A stretch of 64,000 bases of DNA, from NCBI GenBank assembly GCA_963739545.1, contig CAVUAT010000011.1, positions 248,001 to 312,000 of the forward strand. Direction: 5' to 3'. This DNA comes from CAVUAT01 sp963739545 (GTDB lineage: Bacteria; Actinomycetota; Thermoleophilia; Solirubrobacterales; 70-9). A model generated the notes under the pieces. The model was not told the DNA's origin. It did not search any database and saw nothing but the letters and a program-made list of their open reading frames with translations. Position 1 is the stretch's first letter. The number at the start of each line of letters is the position of its first letter. Below, piece after piece: positions 17,346 through 24,887 of this stretch. A program made the translations under genes and the position numbers.

Positions 17346-17379
17346 ACGCCGTCGTCTCGTCGCCCAGGGCGGTTCCCTC

Positions 17380-18231
17380 TCAGCGCGCTTTGATGCCTTC
17401 GCGTCTCAGCCGCCGCATCAGCTGGACCTCCGCCTTATCCGGGCCGTGGCCTTCCAACCCCGGGGTCTCTGAGACCGCCGGGATGCCCTGAAACCGCGGC
17501 TCAGAGAGGAACGCACGGAAGCCCTTGCGGCCGATCTCGCCCTTCCCGATCGCCGCGTGGCGGTCTCGGTTGGAGCCTCGGGCGTCGCGGGAGTCGTTCA
17601 CGTGGAGCGCCTTCAGGTGCTCGATACCGATCTTGGCGTCGATCTCGTCGGCGAGCTCGCTGACGCCCTCGGGGGTGCGCACGTCGTAGCCGGTGGCGTG
17701 CAGGTGGCAGCTGTCGATGCACAGGGCCGTGCGCTTGCCCGTCTTTTCGATCAACTCGGCGGTCTCGTCGAAGTCGCGGCCGAGGAGCTGGGGGGACCCA
17801 GCCGTGTTCTCGTAGATGATCCGGGCCGAGTCGGTTTCGGCAAGCGCCTCGGCCAGCATCCCGATCGCGCGCTTGCGGGCTGTCTCGCGGGTGTCCTGCT
17901 TGAGCGCTCCGGGGTGGACGACGACGCCGAGCGCCTCGATCCCCTCCGCGACCCGCAGGGCGTGCACCAGCGAGGTCAGCGACTTGCGGCGCATCTCCCT
18001 GTCGCCCGACGCGGGGTTGATCAGGTAAATCATGTGGATCACCACCGCCTGCAGGCGCGAGGACTTCCTCGCTTCGCGGAACTCGGCGAAGTCCTTTTCG
18101 GAGTAGTTCGTCGGGCGCCACATCCGCGGGCTCTGGTTGAAGATCTGAATCGCGTCGGATTGCGTCTCGTTCGCCCGCTCCAATACCTTGAGCAGGCCGC
18201 CACTGGTTGAGACGTGCGCGCCGATCAGCAC
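17380..18231 (-). CDS. nfo: Deoxyribonuclease IV (AP endonuclease, Nfo family)
   Basis: 283 residues from GTG 18231, which begins VLIGAHVSTSGGLLK exactly where Nfo proteins start. The metal ligands are in VVIHMIYLINPA, GVVVHPGA, IIYENTAG, CIDSCHLHATGYD, HVNDSRDARGSNRDRHAAIG and SETPG, the complete three-zinc TIM-barrel set. It cuts DNA 5' of abasic sites in base-excision repair. Its start codon touches the start codon of gltX on the other strand, with no intergenic base. A second Nfo-type paralogue is at 54303-55094. Confidence 0.95.
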   Translation of the reverse strand: MLIGAHVSTSGGLLKVLERANETQSDAIQIFNQSPRMWRPTNYSEKDFAEFREARKSSRLQAVVIHMIYLINPASGDREMRRKSLTSLVHALRVAEGIEALGVVVHPGALKQDTRETARKRAIGMLAEALAETDSARIIYENTAGSPQLLGRDFDETAELIEKTGKRTALCIDSCHLHATGYDVRTPEGVSELADEIDAKIGIEHLKALHVNDSRDARGSNRDRHAAIGKGEIGRKGFRAFLSEPRFQGIPAVSETPGLEGHGPDKAEVQLMRRLRREGIKAR

Positions 18232-19620
18232 ATGAACTCCGATCCGAACTCGACAACGAGGGTCCGCTTCGCCCCGTCCCCGACGGGGTCGCTCCATATC
18301 GGGGGGGCGCGGACGGCACTGTACAACTGGCTTTTGGCCCGCCACCGCGGCGGCGAGATGGTCCTGCGGATCGAGGACACCGACCGGGAGCGCTCGACCC
18401 CCGAGAACGTCGAGCAGATCCTCGACGCCCTGCGCTGGCTCGAGCTCGACTGGGACGAGGGGCCATTGAGCCAGGCCGAGCGCGCCACGCGCCACGGCGA
18501 GGCGGTCCAGCAGCTTCTCGACTCAGGCGCGGCCTACCGCGACCCGGCCGGCGCCGACGACGTCAAGGCCTGGAAGGAGACCCATGGGACGAACCGCGGG
18601 TATCGGGGCCAGGCGAGCGACGACGAGGGCGCGGCCGTACGGCTGCGGGTCCCGGACGACGGCGACACCGTGGTCGACGATCAGATCCGCGGCGAGGTCC
18701 GCTTCCCGAACGCCTCGGCCGACGACTTCGTGATCGCGAGGGGGGACGGCTCGGTGCTGTACAACTTCGCGGTCGCCGTCGATGACCTCGACATGGGCAT
18801 CACGGACGTCGTGCGCGGCGACGACCACCTCTCGAACACCCCGAAGCAGCTGATGGTGATTGAGGCCCTCAGGGCCCAGCCGCCGCGCTACGCGCACCTG
18901 CCGCTGCTGCACGGCACAGACGGGAGGAAGCTCTCCAAGCGCCACGGCGCCGCCAGCGTGCAGGAGCTGCGCGATGACGGCTACCTGCCGGCCGCGGTCC
19001 GCAACTACCTCGCCCTGCTCGGGTGGGGGACCGATGACGACACGACGATCATGAGCACGCCCGAGCTCGTGGAGCGGTTCGAGCTCGACCGCGTCGGCAA
19101 GGCTTCGGCGATCTTCGACGAGCAGAAGCTCCGCTGGCTGAACGGCCGGTTCATGCGCGAGATGCCGCTCGACGAGTACACGGCGGAGGTCGCCGTCCAC
19201 CTCGGCCGCGAGCCCGACGCGCAGCTGCGAGCCGCCTGCGAGATCGTCCAGGAGAAGGCCCAGACGCTGAACGAGGTCTGGCCCCTGATTCGCTTCCTGC
19301 TCACCGAGCCCGAGACTGACGAGAAGGCGTGGAGGAAGGTGATGAAGGATGGCTCGCGCGAGCTGCTTGGCGCCGCTCGCGCCGCCCTCGACGGCGTCGA
19401 GCCCTTCGAGGCCGAGCAGCTCGAGGAGGCGCTCGCTCCGGTGCTGGCCGAGCACGGCGTGAAGCCCGGAAAGCTCTACCAGCCGATCCGGGTCGCGATC
19501 AGCGGAGGATCGATCTCACCGGGGATCTTCGAGTCCCTCGCGGTCCTCGGCCGCGAGCGCTCGCTGCAGCGAATCGACCGCGCCCTCGCCAGGCTCGATT
19601 CGGGCACGAATATGGGCTAA
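18232..19620 (+). CDS. gltX: Glutamyl-tRNA synthetase
   Basis: 462 residues from ATG 18232. Class I signatures: FAPSPTGSLHIGGARTALYN (HIGH-type motif) and KLSKRHGAASV (KMSKS-type motif) at about 234. It charges tRNA-Glu. Because gatC, gatA and gatB are in this window and no GlnRS is seen, it may also mischarge tRNA-Gln (inference). The N-terminus carries a short extension MNSDPNSTT. The start abuts the nfo start on the other strand, so its promoter must lie inside the nfo reading frame. Confidence 0.96.
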   Translation: MNSDPNSTTRVRFAPSPTGSLHIGGARTALYNWLLARHRGGEMVLRIEDTDRERSTPENVEQILDALRWLELDWDEGPLSQAERATRHGEAVQQLLDSGAAYRDPAGADDVKAWKETHGTNRGYRGQASDDEGAAVRLRVPDDGDTVVDDQIRGEVRFPNASADDFVIARGDGSVLYNFAVAVDDLDMGITDVVRGDDHLSNTPKQLMVIEALRAQPPRYAHLPLLHGTDGRKLSKRHGAASVQELRDDGYLPAAVRNYLALLGWGTDDDTTIMSTPELVERFELDRVGKASAIFDEQKLRWLNGRFMREMPLDEYTAEVAVHLGREPDAQLRAACEIVQEKAQTLNEVWPLIRFLLTEPETDEKAWRKVMKDGSRELLGAARAALDGVEPFEAEQLEEALAPVLAEHGVKPGKLYQPIRVAISGGSISPGIFESLAVLGRERSLQRIDRALARLDSGTNMG

Positions 19621-19652
19621 ACAATTTCGGGGCGGCTGCCGATTGGAACCCC

Positions 19653-20705
19653 ATGGCAACCGCCGCGTCGACCCGCGCGTCCAAGCCCCCTCCTCGCGGG
19701 GAGGGGCGCGGCCGCGTGCTCGCGGCTGCGTTCGACGAGGCCGAGAAGCAGCCCGCGCTCAGCGAGTCGCGGGACCTTGCACTCGAGCTCGTCTCGCGAG
19801 GCTCTCCTCCGCATGAAGTCGCGGCCATCGTCGAAACCGACGTAGGCCTGACCTGCGCGGTCATCCGCTCCGCCGGCCAGCTCTCGGGCGGAGGCCGCAT
19901 CCGCAGCGTCCCCGATGCGGTCGAGCGGCTAGGCCCAGGCGCCGTCGAGGCGATCCTGCGCTCGGCGCCCAGCTACGACCTCTTCGAGGGCCGCGGCCAG
20001 CTCGCCCTCTCGCCGGACCGATTTCGCCTGCACGCTCTCGCTGTGCAGCGTTCGGCGGACCGCGTGGCGGAGGCGGTCGGCTACACCGAGCGCGACGAGC
20101 TCGCTCTCGCCGCGATCCTTCACGACATCGGCCGCCCGGTCCTTGCGCGGCTGCATCCCGGCTACGCGGAGCGCTTCGACCGCCGCGGCGGCACCCCCGA
20201 TGACCGCATCGCGACCGAGCGCCGCGAGCTCGGCATCGACCACGCCCTCGTCGGGGGCGTCCTGACCAGGCGATGGGGACTGCACCAGCGCATCGCCGAG
20301 GCCGTCGAGCGCCACCACTCCGAGCAGGCCCGGGGGGCCGCAGCAGTGATTCGCGTCGCCGACATGATCGTCGCCTACGTCGAGGACTCGCCGGTCAGCC
20401 TGGACATGATGCTCCAGGCGGGCGAGGCGAGCGGCCTCGACGAGGCCGGAGTCCGCAAGGTCCTCTACGAGCTTCCGCAGGGGATGGGCTCGAAGCGCCG
20501 GGCAATCGGTCCCTGCCCGCTCTCGACCCGCGAGCTCGACGTGCTCCGCCGCCTCGCCGAGGGCAAGGTGTACAAGCAGATCGCCCAGGAGCTCGACCTC
20601 TCCGCGAGCACGGTGCGCAGCCACCTGCACAACGTCTATGGGAAACTGGGCGCCCTTGATCGTGCGCAGGCCGTGTTGATGGCCACCGACCAGGGCTGGA
20701 TCTAG
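19653..20705 (+). CDS. HDOD-domain protein with C-terminal LuxR-type helix-turn-helix
   Basis: 350 residues from ATG 19653. An HDOD region (about 25-290) has VGLTCAVIRSAGQLSGGG and an HD motif ALAAILHDIGRPVLARLH, but HDOD domains usually lack phosphohydrolase activity and serve as signalling modules. The last 65 residues are a LuxR/FixJ helix-turn-helix (CPLSTRELDVLRRLAEGKVY, STVRSHLHNVYGKLGA). It thus couples an intracellular signal domain to DNA binding. It follows gltX by 32 bp and may be in its transcript. Confidence 0.87.
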   Translation: MATAASTRASKPPPRGEGRGRVLAAAFDEAEKQPALSESRDLALELVSRGSPPHEVAAIVETDVGLTCAVIRSAGQLSGGGRIRSVPDAVERLGPGAVEAILRSAPSYDLFEGRGQLALSPDRFRLHALAVQRSADRVAEAVGYTERDELALAAILHDIGRPVLARLHPGYAERFDRRGGTPDDRIATERRELGIDHALVGGVLTRRWGLHQRIAEAVERHHSEQARGAAAVIRVADMIVAYVEDSPVSLDMMLQAGEASGLDEAGVRKVLYELPQGMGSKRRAIGPCPLSTRELDVLRRLAEGKVYKQIAQELDLSASTVRSHLHNVYGKLGALDRAQAVLMATDQGWI

Positions 20706-20749
20706 CTCTCGACCGCGAGGGACGGGCTCCTCGCAGTAGAGGAGGAACC

Positions 20750-20941
20750 ATGAAGCGACTGGTTGGCCTCGTCGCTGCCGTCACCCTGCGCCTGATCGAC
20801 CCGTCGTTCGTACCGCCTCCGCCTGTCGAGGAGCCCGCGTTCGACTTGAAGAGCGCGCTGCGCAAGTGCAAGAAGATCAAGCGCAAGGCCGCCAGGAAGA
20901 AGTGCATCAGTAAGGCGAAGAAGCGGGCGAAGCGGGCCTAG
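20750..20941 (+). CDS. Small Lys-rich basic protein (63 aa)
   Basis: A very good ribosome site (GAGGAGGAACC) precedes ATG 20750. A short hydrophobic start MKRLVGLVAAVTLRLIDPSF and a Pro stretch (VPPPPVEEP) are followed by a strongly basic end (KKIKRKAARKKCISKAKKRA) with two Cys. The hydrophobic start could be an export signal; the basic end could bind nucleic acid or polyanions. No family assigned. Its stop overlaps that of the convergent VanZ-like gene: the palindrome CTAG at 20938-20941 provides both TAG stops. Confidence 0.6.
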   Translation: MKRLVGLVAAVTLRLIDPSFVPPPPVEEPAFDLKSALRKCKKIKRKAARKKCISKAKKRAKRA

Positions 20942-21378
20942 AGGAGGGCACGGCTCCGCGCCCCCGACGGCGACGGGCGACGGGCGACGGCGACCATGAT
21001 TGCGAGGGCGATGCCGGCGGAGTCGATCAATACGTCGACGGCGGTGCCGGAGCGGTTCTCGACGAACGTCTGGTGGTACTCATCGGAGATGGCGTAGAGG
21101 AATGAGATCGCGGCCGCGGTGGCGAGCGGGCGCCGCACGCGACCCGCGAGGGCCCAGATCCAAGCTCCCGTGAGCAGGGCGTAACCGGTCATGTGGCCGA
21201 GCTTCCTCGCGAGGACCTCCCACCACTCGAGCGGGTCGCCCTCGAACGGCTGCGCGGAGAAGTAGAAGATCGCGATCATCATCGCCAGCGGCGCCAGCAG
21301 GCGGGGGAGGGGGCCGGGGCGCCGGCGTACGCGAGGTCCGCCCGACCTGTTAGAAGGTTGTTCAGTGATCTCGGTCAC
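20938..21378 (-). CDS. VanZ-like membrane protein
   Basis: 146 residues from GTG 21378. Four hydrophobic helices with the VanZ-family motifs RKLGHMTGYALLTG and ISDEYHQTFVENRSGTAVDV. VanZ was described for teicoplanin resistance; most chromosomal members have unknown function. The start overlaps the divergent rrf2-type start by 14 bp, so each promoter lies within the other gene or the two genes share control. Confidence 0.82.
   Translation of the reverse strand: MTEITEQPSNRSGGPRVRRRPGPLPRLLAPLAMMIAIFYFSAQPFEGDPLEWWEVLARKLGHMTGYALLTGAWIWALAGRVRRPLATAAAISFLYAISDEYHQTFVENRSGTAVDVLIDSAGIALAIMVAVARRPSPSGARSRALL
21365..21378. promoter_or_regulatory. Dyad GTGA-N6-TCAC containing both divergent start codons
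   Basis: GTGATCTCGGTCAC spans the GTG of the Rrf2 gene and (on the minus strand) the GTG of the VanZ-like gene. It is a candidate autoregulatory operator. Confidence 0.3.
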
Positions 21379-21763
21379 CTCGAAGTCACGTTACGCGGTG
21401 GTCGCACTGGCGGAGTTGTCGCGCTCGGGCACCGATCCGGTCCCGATCGGCCAGGTCGCCGAGCGCCGCGGCATCCCAGTCCAGTTCCTCGAGCAACTCT
21501 TCTCGACCCTCCGCCGCGCCGGCATCCTCACGAGCCACCGCGGAGCCAAGGGCGGGTACACCCTCGCCCGGGCCCCTGAGGACATCACGGTTCTCGAGGT
21601 CGTCCAGGCCCTCGACGGCACCCTCGGCCAGGAGGGCGAGGAGGCCGGCGGCATCTGGGCGGAGGGCGTCGACTCCCTGCGCGCGACGTTCCGCTCGAAC
21701 ACGATCGCCGACATCGCCGCACGCGAGGACCGCGAGTCGGGGGCGGGGATGTACTACATCTGA
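21365..21763 (+). CDS. Rrf2-family transcriptional regulator without Fe-S cysteines
   Basis: 132 residues from GTG 21365. The winged helix start (SKSRYAVVALAELSRSG, PIGQVAERRGIPVQFLEQL, SHRGAKGGYTLARAPEDIT) is typical of Rrf2. Rrf2 proteins such as IscR and NsrR hold an Fe-S cluster through a Cys triad in the segment after the wing; this protein has no Cys at all, so it must sense something else or act without a cofactor. Divergent from the VanZ-like gene. Confidence 0.88.
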   Translation: MISVTSKSRYAVVALAELSRSGTDPVPIGQVAERRGIPVQFLEQLFSTLRRAGILTSHRGAKGGYTLARAPEDITVLEVVQALDGTLGQEGEEAGGIWAEGVDSLRATFRSNTIADIAAREDRESGAGMYYI

Positions 21764-21845
21764 CGAGCCGTGCGTGAAAGGCCCCTGATCGGGACCATCG
21801 GACGCAAACGCGGGTTCCGGGCTAGCCGCCCTGCTCAGCCGGTTC

Positions 21846-21873
21846 AGGGCCAGAACGCGATACTGCGCGGGCT
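21846..21873 (+). promoter_or_regulatory. SnoaL-array upstream box, copy 1 (partial)
   Basis: GGGCCAGAACGCGATACTGC followed by GCGGGCT and then ATG: the conserved box found ahead of the intact array genes, here before an 11-codon remnant. GATACT is a possible -10 element 8-9 nt before ATG, as in leaderless transcripts. Confidence 0.5.
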
Positions 21874-21906
21874 ATGTCGGAGGAGCACGTAGAGATCGTG
21901 CTCTGA
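21874..21906 (+). pseudogene. SnoaL-like gene remnant, N-terminal tag only
   Basis: Encodes MSEEHVEIVL then TGA: the array's N-terminal tag cut off after ten codons. The matching C-terminal tag is found at 22579-22611, after an unrelated gene. Confidence 0.6.
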
Positions 21907-21954
21907 GCGCACGGTTCTGGGTTCGCACTCTCCCCTCGGCTGGTGACCGGACGG

Positions 21955-21984
21955 TTGACAGGCATCTAGCAACCCGAGTAGGTT
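21955..21984 (+). promoter_or_regulatory. Sigma-70-type promoter for the gene at 22017
   Basis: TTGACA (21955-21960), 18-bp spacer, TAGGTT (21979-21984), 32 bp before the start codon. It is the clearest conventional promoter in the island. Confidence 0.5.
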
Positions 21985-22016
21985 TGCCTTGGTACTGGGG
22001 AGATTCGGGAGGTTAG

Positions 22017-22550
22017 ATGAGAAAGATCGTTTTGATCGCGACCGCGATCGCTACAGTTATCGGTGCGATGTCGGCCGCGGCGGACCCGCCGAAGGAGTCG
22101 CCGCAGCCGCCGCCCAGCAACGTAACCGTCAAGGTGACTGATGCCAAATGCACCAGGAAGACGTGCTCGGCGCTGGTCACTACCGCCGGCCCGCCTTCGG
22201 AGATCAACGTGGCTTGTACCTTCGCCGTTGACCTTTTCTCGCGCGCGAGGCTCACCAAGGACGCGGTCTCATTCGCACTTGGCCTCGGGCCGGGACAGGA
22301 GGTAGAGGACCTGGCGGAGAGACACGCAGTCCTTTGCGGCGAATCGAAAAAAATCACCATGAAGGTGACTTCGCTTGGAAAGTTCGTCATCAACAAGGCC
22401 CTGGAGAATGGGAGGCGGAAGCTCAAGGGCAAGTCGGAAGCGGCCCTGGGTTTCTTTGAGCGGAACCCGAATCAGAACCTCGGCGAGCCGGTCAATTACT
22501 ACTACTGGGCGCTTCAAACAGGGCCTATTCGGATCAAGCTGAAGGGATAA
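22017..22550 (+). CDS. Secreted protein of unknown function (177 aa)
   Basis: GGGAGG stands 5 nt before ATG 22017. A signal peptide (MRKIVLIATAIATVIGAMSAA, cleaved about 22) is followed by a mature protein with four Cys (AKCTRKTCSAL, NVACTF, AVLCGES) that could form two disulphides. There are no low-complexity repeats and no family is recognised. It lies between an N-terminal and a C-terminal remnant of the SnoaL-like genes and has its own promoter, so it may have replaced the core of such a gene. Confidence 0.65.
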   Translation: MRKIVLIATAIATVIGAMSAAADPPKESPQPPPSNVTVKVTDAKCTRKTCSALVTTAGPPSEINVACTFAVDLFSRARLTKDAVSFALGLGPGQEVEDLAERHAVLCGESKKITMKVTSLGKFVINKALENGRRKLKGKSEAALGFFERNPNQNLGEPVNYYYWALQTGPIRIKLKG

Positions 22551-22578
22551 GCCCTAAGTCGTCTGCGTGAAGCTCCCG

Positions 22579-22611
22579 GAAGCCCTCGAAGCCGCCGGGC
22601 TGTCGGAGTAG
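22579..22611 (+). pseudogene. SnoaL-like gene remnant, C-terminal tag only
   Basis: Reads EALEAAGLSE and TAG with the same 33 bases that end the intact gene at 23066-23098. No start or core is attached; the frame is closed 22 bp upstream by TAA. Confidence 0.6.
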
Positions 22612-22640
22612 ACAGTAGACGCGGCGTTCTGGCCTGCGTC

Positions 22641-22690
22641 ATAGCTCCTACTCAGCTAGGTCACGGCCAGAGCGCGATACTGCGGGGGCG
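22641..22690 (+). promoter_or_regulatory. SnoaL-array upstream box, copy 2 (full)
   Basis: Contains TAGCTCCTACTCAGCTA (imperfect hairpin), then GGTCACGGCCAGAGCGC, GATACT and nine bases to ATG. No Shine-Dalgarno sequence is present, so a leaderless start is likely. Near-identical copies lie at 23881-23922 and 24841-24887. Confidence 0.55.
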
Positions 22691-23098
22691 ATGTCGGAGG
22701 AGAACGTCGAGGTCATCAGACGTGCGGCTGACGCCTTCAACCGCGGAGACGTCGACGGGGTGCTGGAGGAACTGGACCCCGAGATTGAGTGGCACCCCTT
22801 GCTGCAGGTGCTGTTCGGAGGGGAAGCGACGGTGTATCGGGGACACGAGGGCACCCGCGAGTTCCAGCGAGACCTTGACGAGGCTTTCACCGAGCTTCAG
22901 GTCGAGCAGTCGGAGTTCCGGGACCTCGGTGAGCGAGTCATCGCGATCGGTCACCTCCGGGGGCGCGGCAGGGAAAGTGGCGCCACGACCGAGACGGCCA
23001 TCGTCTGGTTGGTCGATTTCAAGAGCGGCAAGGCGGTCCGGGTTCGCGAATACCTCGATCCTAAAGAAGCCCTCGAAGCCGCCGGGCTGTCGGAGTAG
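22691..23098 (+). CDS. SnoaL/NTF2-like protein, array member A
   Basis: 135 residues. N-terminal helix with the array tag (MSEENVEVIRRAADAFNRGD), core of about 110 residues with EELDPEIEWHPLLQ, RGHEGTREFQRD, VIAIGHLRGRG, and the C-terminal tag EALEAAGLSE. This is the cone-shaped alpha+beta NTF2 fold that includes SnoaL cyclases, ketosteroid isomerases and many non-enzymes; the ligand is unknown. It is preceded by a full upstream box and followed after GCG by member B. Confidence 0.87.
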   Translation: MSEENVEVIRRAADAFNRGDVDGVLEELDPEIEWHPLLQVLFGGEATVYRGHEGTREFQRDLDEAFTELQVEQSEFRDLGERVIAIGHLRGRGRESGATTETAIVWLVDFKSGKAVRVREYLDPKEALEAAGLSE

Positions 23099-23101
23099 GC
23101 G

Positions 23102-23503
23102 ATGTCGGAGGAGAACGTGGAGATCCTCCGACGCGTGTTCGAGGCATGGAACCGTGGGGACTTCGACGCTATGAGTGAGTTCTACGATCCGGAGGTCGAT
23201 TTCAACCCCGGCCTCCTGCCTCCCGGTGAGGAAACGCGCTACATCGGCCGCGAGGGAGTGAAGGAGTGGACCCGGAACGTCAACGACGCATGGGTCGCGG
23301 TAACGGCCGAGCCGGAGCAGAGGATTGAGGTTGGGAGCGACCGGATTCTCGCCATCGATCGCTGGCACTTTCATGGGAGGGACGGCATCGAGATCGAGGA
23401 GGAGCTGCCGACCATCTTTACCTTCCGGAACGGTCTCATCGTCCGAGTGGACGGCTTCACAAACAGGGCCGAAGCCCTCGAAGCCGCCGGGCTTGAGGAG
23501 TAG
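23102..23503 (+). CDS. SnoaL/NTF2-like protein, array member B
   Basis: 133 residues: tag MSEENVEILRRVFEAWNRGD, core with SEFYDPEVDFNPGLLPPG, YIGREGVKEWTRNVNDAW, ILAIDRWHFHGRDG and end EALEAAGLEE. The core is only distantly like member A although the ends match. TAG of A, GCG and ATG of B give a 3-nt junction; GGAG in the last codons of A is spaced correctly to be the ribosome site for B, so translation is probably coupled. Confidence 0.87.
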   Translation: MSEENVEILRRVFEAWNRGDFDAMSEFYDPEVDFNPGLLPPGEETRYIGREGVKEWTRNVNDAWVAVTAEPEQRIEVGSDRILAIDRWHFHGRDGIEIEEELPTIFTFRNGLIVRVDGFTNRAEALEAAGLEE

Positions 23504-23522
23504 ACACTAGACTCGGCGGTTC

Positions 23523-23559
23523 TGGCCGTTACATAGCTCCTACTAGGAGCTACCGGCCA
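23523..23559. terminator. Nested palindrome after array member B
   Basis: TAGCTCCTA-C-TAGGAGCTA (23534-23552) inside TGGCCG/CGGCCA arms (23523-23528 and 23554-23559). It is a strong hairpin, possibly a terminator, and resembles the hairpin part of the array's upstream boxes. A further short dyad GCTTTC-ATG-GAAAGC follows at 23567-23581. Confidence 0.45.
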
Positions 23560-23623
23560 AAGCATCGCTTTCATGGAAAGCGACACCCTTGTGCTGCACG
23601 CCTGATCGTCCGATTCCAGAGAT

Positions 23624-23863
23624 GTGCTGCTGCGAACGGTGAAGCTTCTTGGCCTGGCGACCGCTATCTGCGTCGTTGGGATCGCGGTCGGCGTCCCCTT
23701 GGCTAACGCCTGGTACGCGGATGACGCCTGCCAGATCGATGCCTGGAAATGTGACCTCGGAAGCATCGGGTTCGCAATCGCGTTCCTGGGAGCCATTGGA
23801 GCGGTCGCCTTCGGGTTAGCGAGCTTGATTCTGGGGCTGGCCTACGCCTGGCGCCGAAGGTAG
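23624..23863 (+). CDS. Small two-helix membrane protein
   Basis: 79 residues from GTG 23624. Two hydrophobic helices (about 7-28 and 47-73) enclose a short loop with two Cys (DDACQIDAWKCDLGS) that may form an outside disulphide; the tail is basic (AWRRR). No family recognised. It lies between array members and does not carry the array's tags. Confidence 0.55.
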   Translation: MLLRTVKLLGLATAICVVGIAVGVPLANAWYADDACQIDAWKCDLGSIGFAIAFLGAIGAVAFGLASLILGLAYAWRRR

Positions 23864-23880
23864 CTCAGGCGACTATTCAC

Positions 23881-23922
23881 TACTCGGCTAGGTCACGGCC
23901 AGAGCGCGATACTGCGTGGGCG
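23881..23922 (+). promoter_or_regulatory. SnoaL-array upstream box, copy 3 (before SRPBCC gene)
   Basis: TACTCGGCTAGGTCACGGCC then AGAGCGC, GATACT and GCGTGGGCG before ATG. It is nearly identical to the boxes before SnoaL-like genes although the gene that follows belongs to another fold. Confidence 0.55.
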
Positions 23923-24360
23923 ATGTCGCTGATGCAAGTCGATGAGTCGGTCGAGATTGCACGTAGGCCCGAAGAAGTCTGGGCTGTGGTTGCCGATCCT
24001 CTGAACGACCCCCGCTGGTGCGACAAGGTGAAGTCGGTGGAGCAGGCGGGAGACTTGACGTGGCGGGTGATGCACAAGCCGGTCCCGATGCGACCTGCGA
24101 TGGAGTTGGTGCTTCGACGGGTGGACGCCGAGCCGCCACGCCGATTGACGCTTCGTCAGGAGGACGACGCATCTGTCTTTCATGTCCAGTATTGGCTCGA
24201 GGCCGTCGGTAGCGGATCTCGATTTCGCCAGGTCAGTGAATTCGAGTGGAAAGGCCTGCCGAGGATTCTCCACGGCACCTTTGCACGCGGTGTGCGGCGG
24301 GACGTGCGACATCAACTCCGAGCGCTGAAGCGCCTTCTGGAAAGCTCGCCCTCGGCGTGA
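23923..24360 (+). CDS. SRPBCC (START/Bet v1-like) family protein
   Basis: 145 residues: MQVDESVEIARRPEEVWAVV, VADPLNDPRWCDKVKSVEQA, and later GSGSRFRQVSEFEWKG with a long C-terminal helix (RRDVRHQLRALKRLLE). These are the helix-grip features of SRPBCC/polyketide-cyclase-like proteins, which bind hydrophobic ligands. The gene uses the array's upstream box but lacks both protein tags. The next array gene starts 21 bp later. Confidence 0.82.
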   Translation: MSLMQVDESVEIARRPEEVWAVVADPLNDPRWCDKVKSVEQAGDLTWRVMHKPVPMRPAMELVLRRVDAEPPRRLTLRQEDDASVFHVQYWLEAVGSGSRFRQVSEFEWKGLPRILHGTFARGVRRDVRHQLRALKRLLESSPSA

Positions 24361-24381
24361 GCGCGCGATACTGCGCGGGCG
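24361..24381 (+). promoter_or_regulatory. SnoaL-array upstream box, copy 4 (short)
   Basis: Only the proximal part remains: GCGCGCGATACTGCGCGGGC then G before ATG 24382. The distal hairpin part is replaced by the end of the SRPBCC gene. Confidence 0.4.
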
Positions 24382-24774
24382 ATGTCAGAGGAGAACGTGG
24401 AGATCGTGCGCCGCCTTTACGAGGCGCTTGCTCGCGGGGACTTCGACGCGGCCATAGAGATGACCCATCCCGAGGTCGTGTTCACCCGCCCGGGAGTCGA
24501 AGCGCCGCTGAGAAGCGCGGCCGCACTGCGGGCCTGGTTGGAGCCGGATGCCCTCGTGGACCAACGATGGGAGCCGAAAGAGTTTCGCGTCAACGGCGAC
24601 AAGGTCTTGGTCAGCCAGAACACCCGGGCGCGTGGGGCGGAGAGCGGCGTCGAGTTGGATTTCGATGCTTGGGCCGTCTGGACGTTGGACGACGACGGCC
24701 TTGTGACTCGGATAGAGGGATTCCTCAACCACGAGGAGAGCGCCGCCCTCGACGCCGCCGGCCTGTCGGAGTAG
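24382..24774 (+). CDS. SnoaL/NTF2-like protein, array member C
   Basis: 130 residues: tag MSEENVEIVRRLYEALARGD, core with AIEMTHPEVVFTRPGVEAPL, VLVSQNTRARGAESGVELD, AWAVWTLDDDGLVTRIEGF, end ALDAAGLSE. The core keeps the beta-sheet pattern of NTF2-like proteins but no catalytic residues can be assigned. It is preceded by a short upstream box and an SRPBCC gene. Confidence 0.87.
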   Translation: MSEENVEIVRRLYEALARGDFDAAIEMTHPEVVFTRPGVEAPLRSAAALRAWLEPDALVDQRWEPKEFRVNGDKVLVSQNTRARGAESGVELDFDAWAVWTLDDDGLVTRIEGFLNHEESAALDAAGLSE

Positions 24775-24840
24775 CCGCTTTGGACGAATAGCGGTACCCG
24801 CCGCCGCTTTTGCCTGGACGCGCGTTATGGACTAGACGGA

Positions 24841-24887
24841 GTTCCTACTCAGCTAGGTCACGGCCAGAGCGCGATACTGCGCGGGCG
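24841..24887 (+). promoter_or_regulatory. SnoaL-array upstream box, copy 5 (full)
   Basis: CTACTCAGCTAGGTCACGGC, CAGAGCGC, GATACT and GCGCGGGCG before ATG 24888. Over its distal part it is the same as copy 2. Confidence 0.55.
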
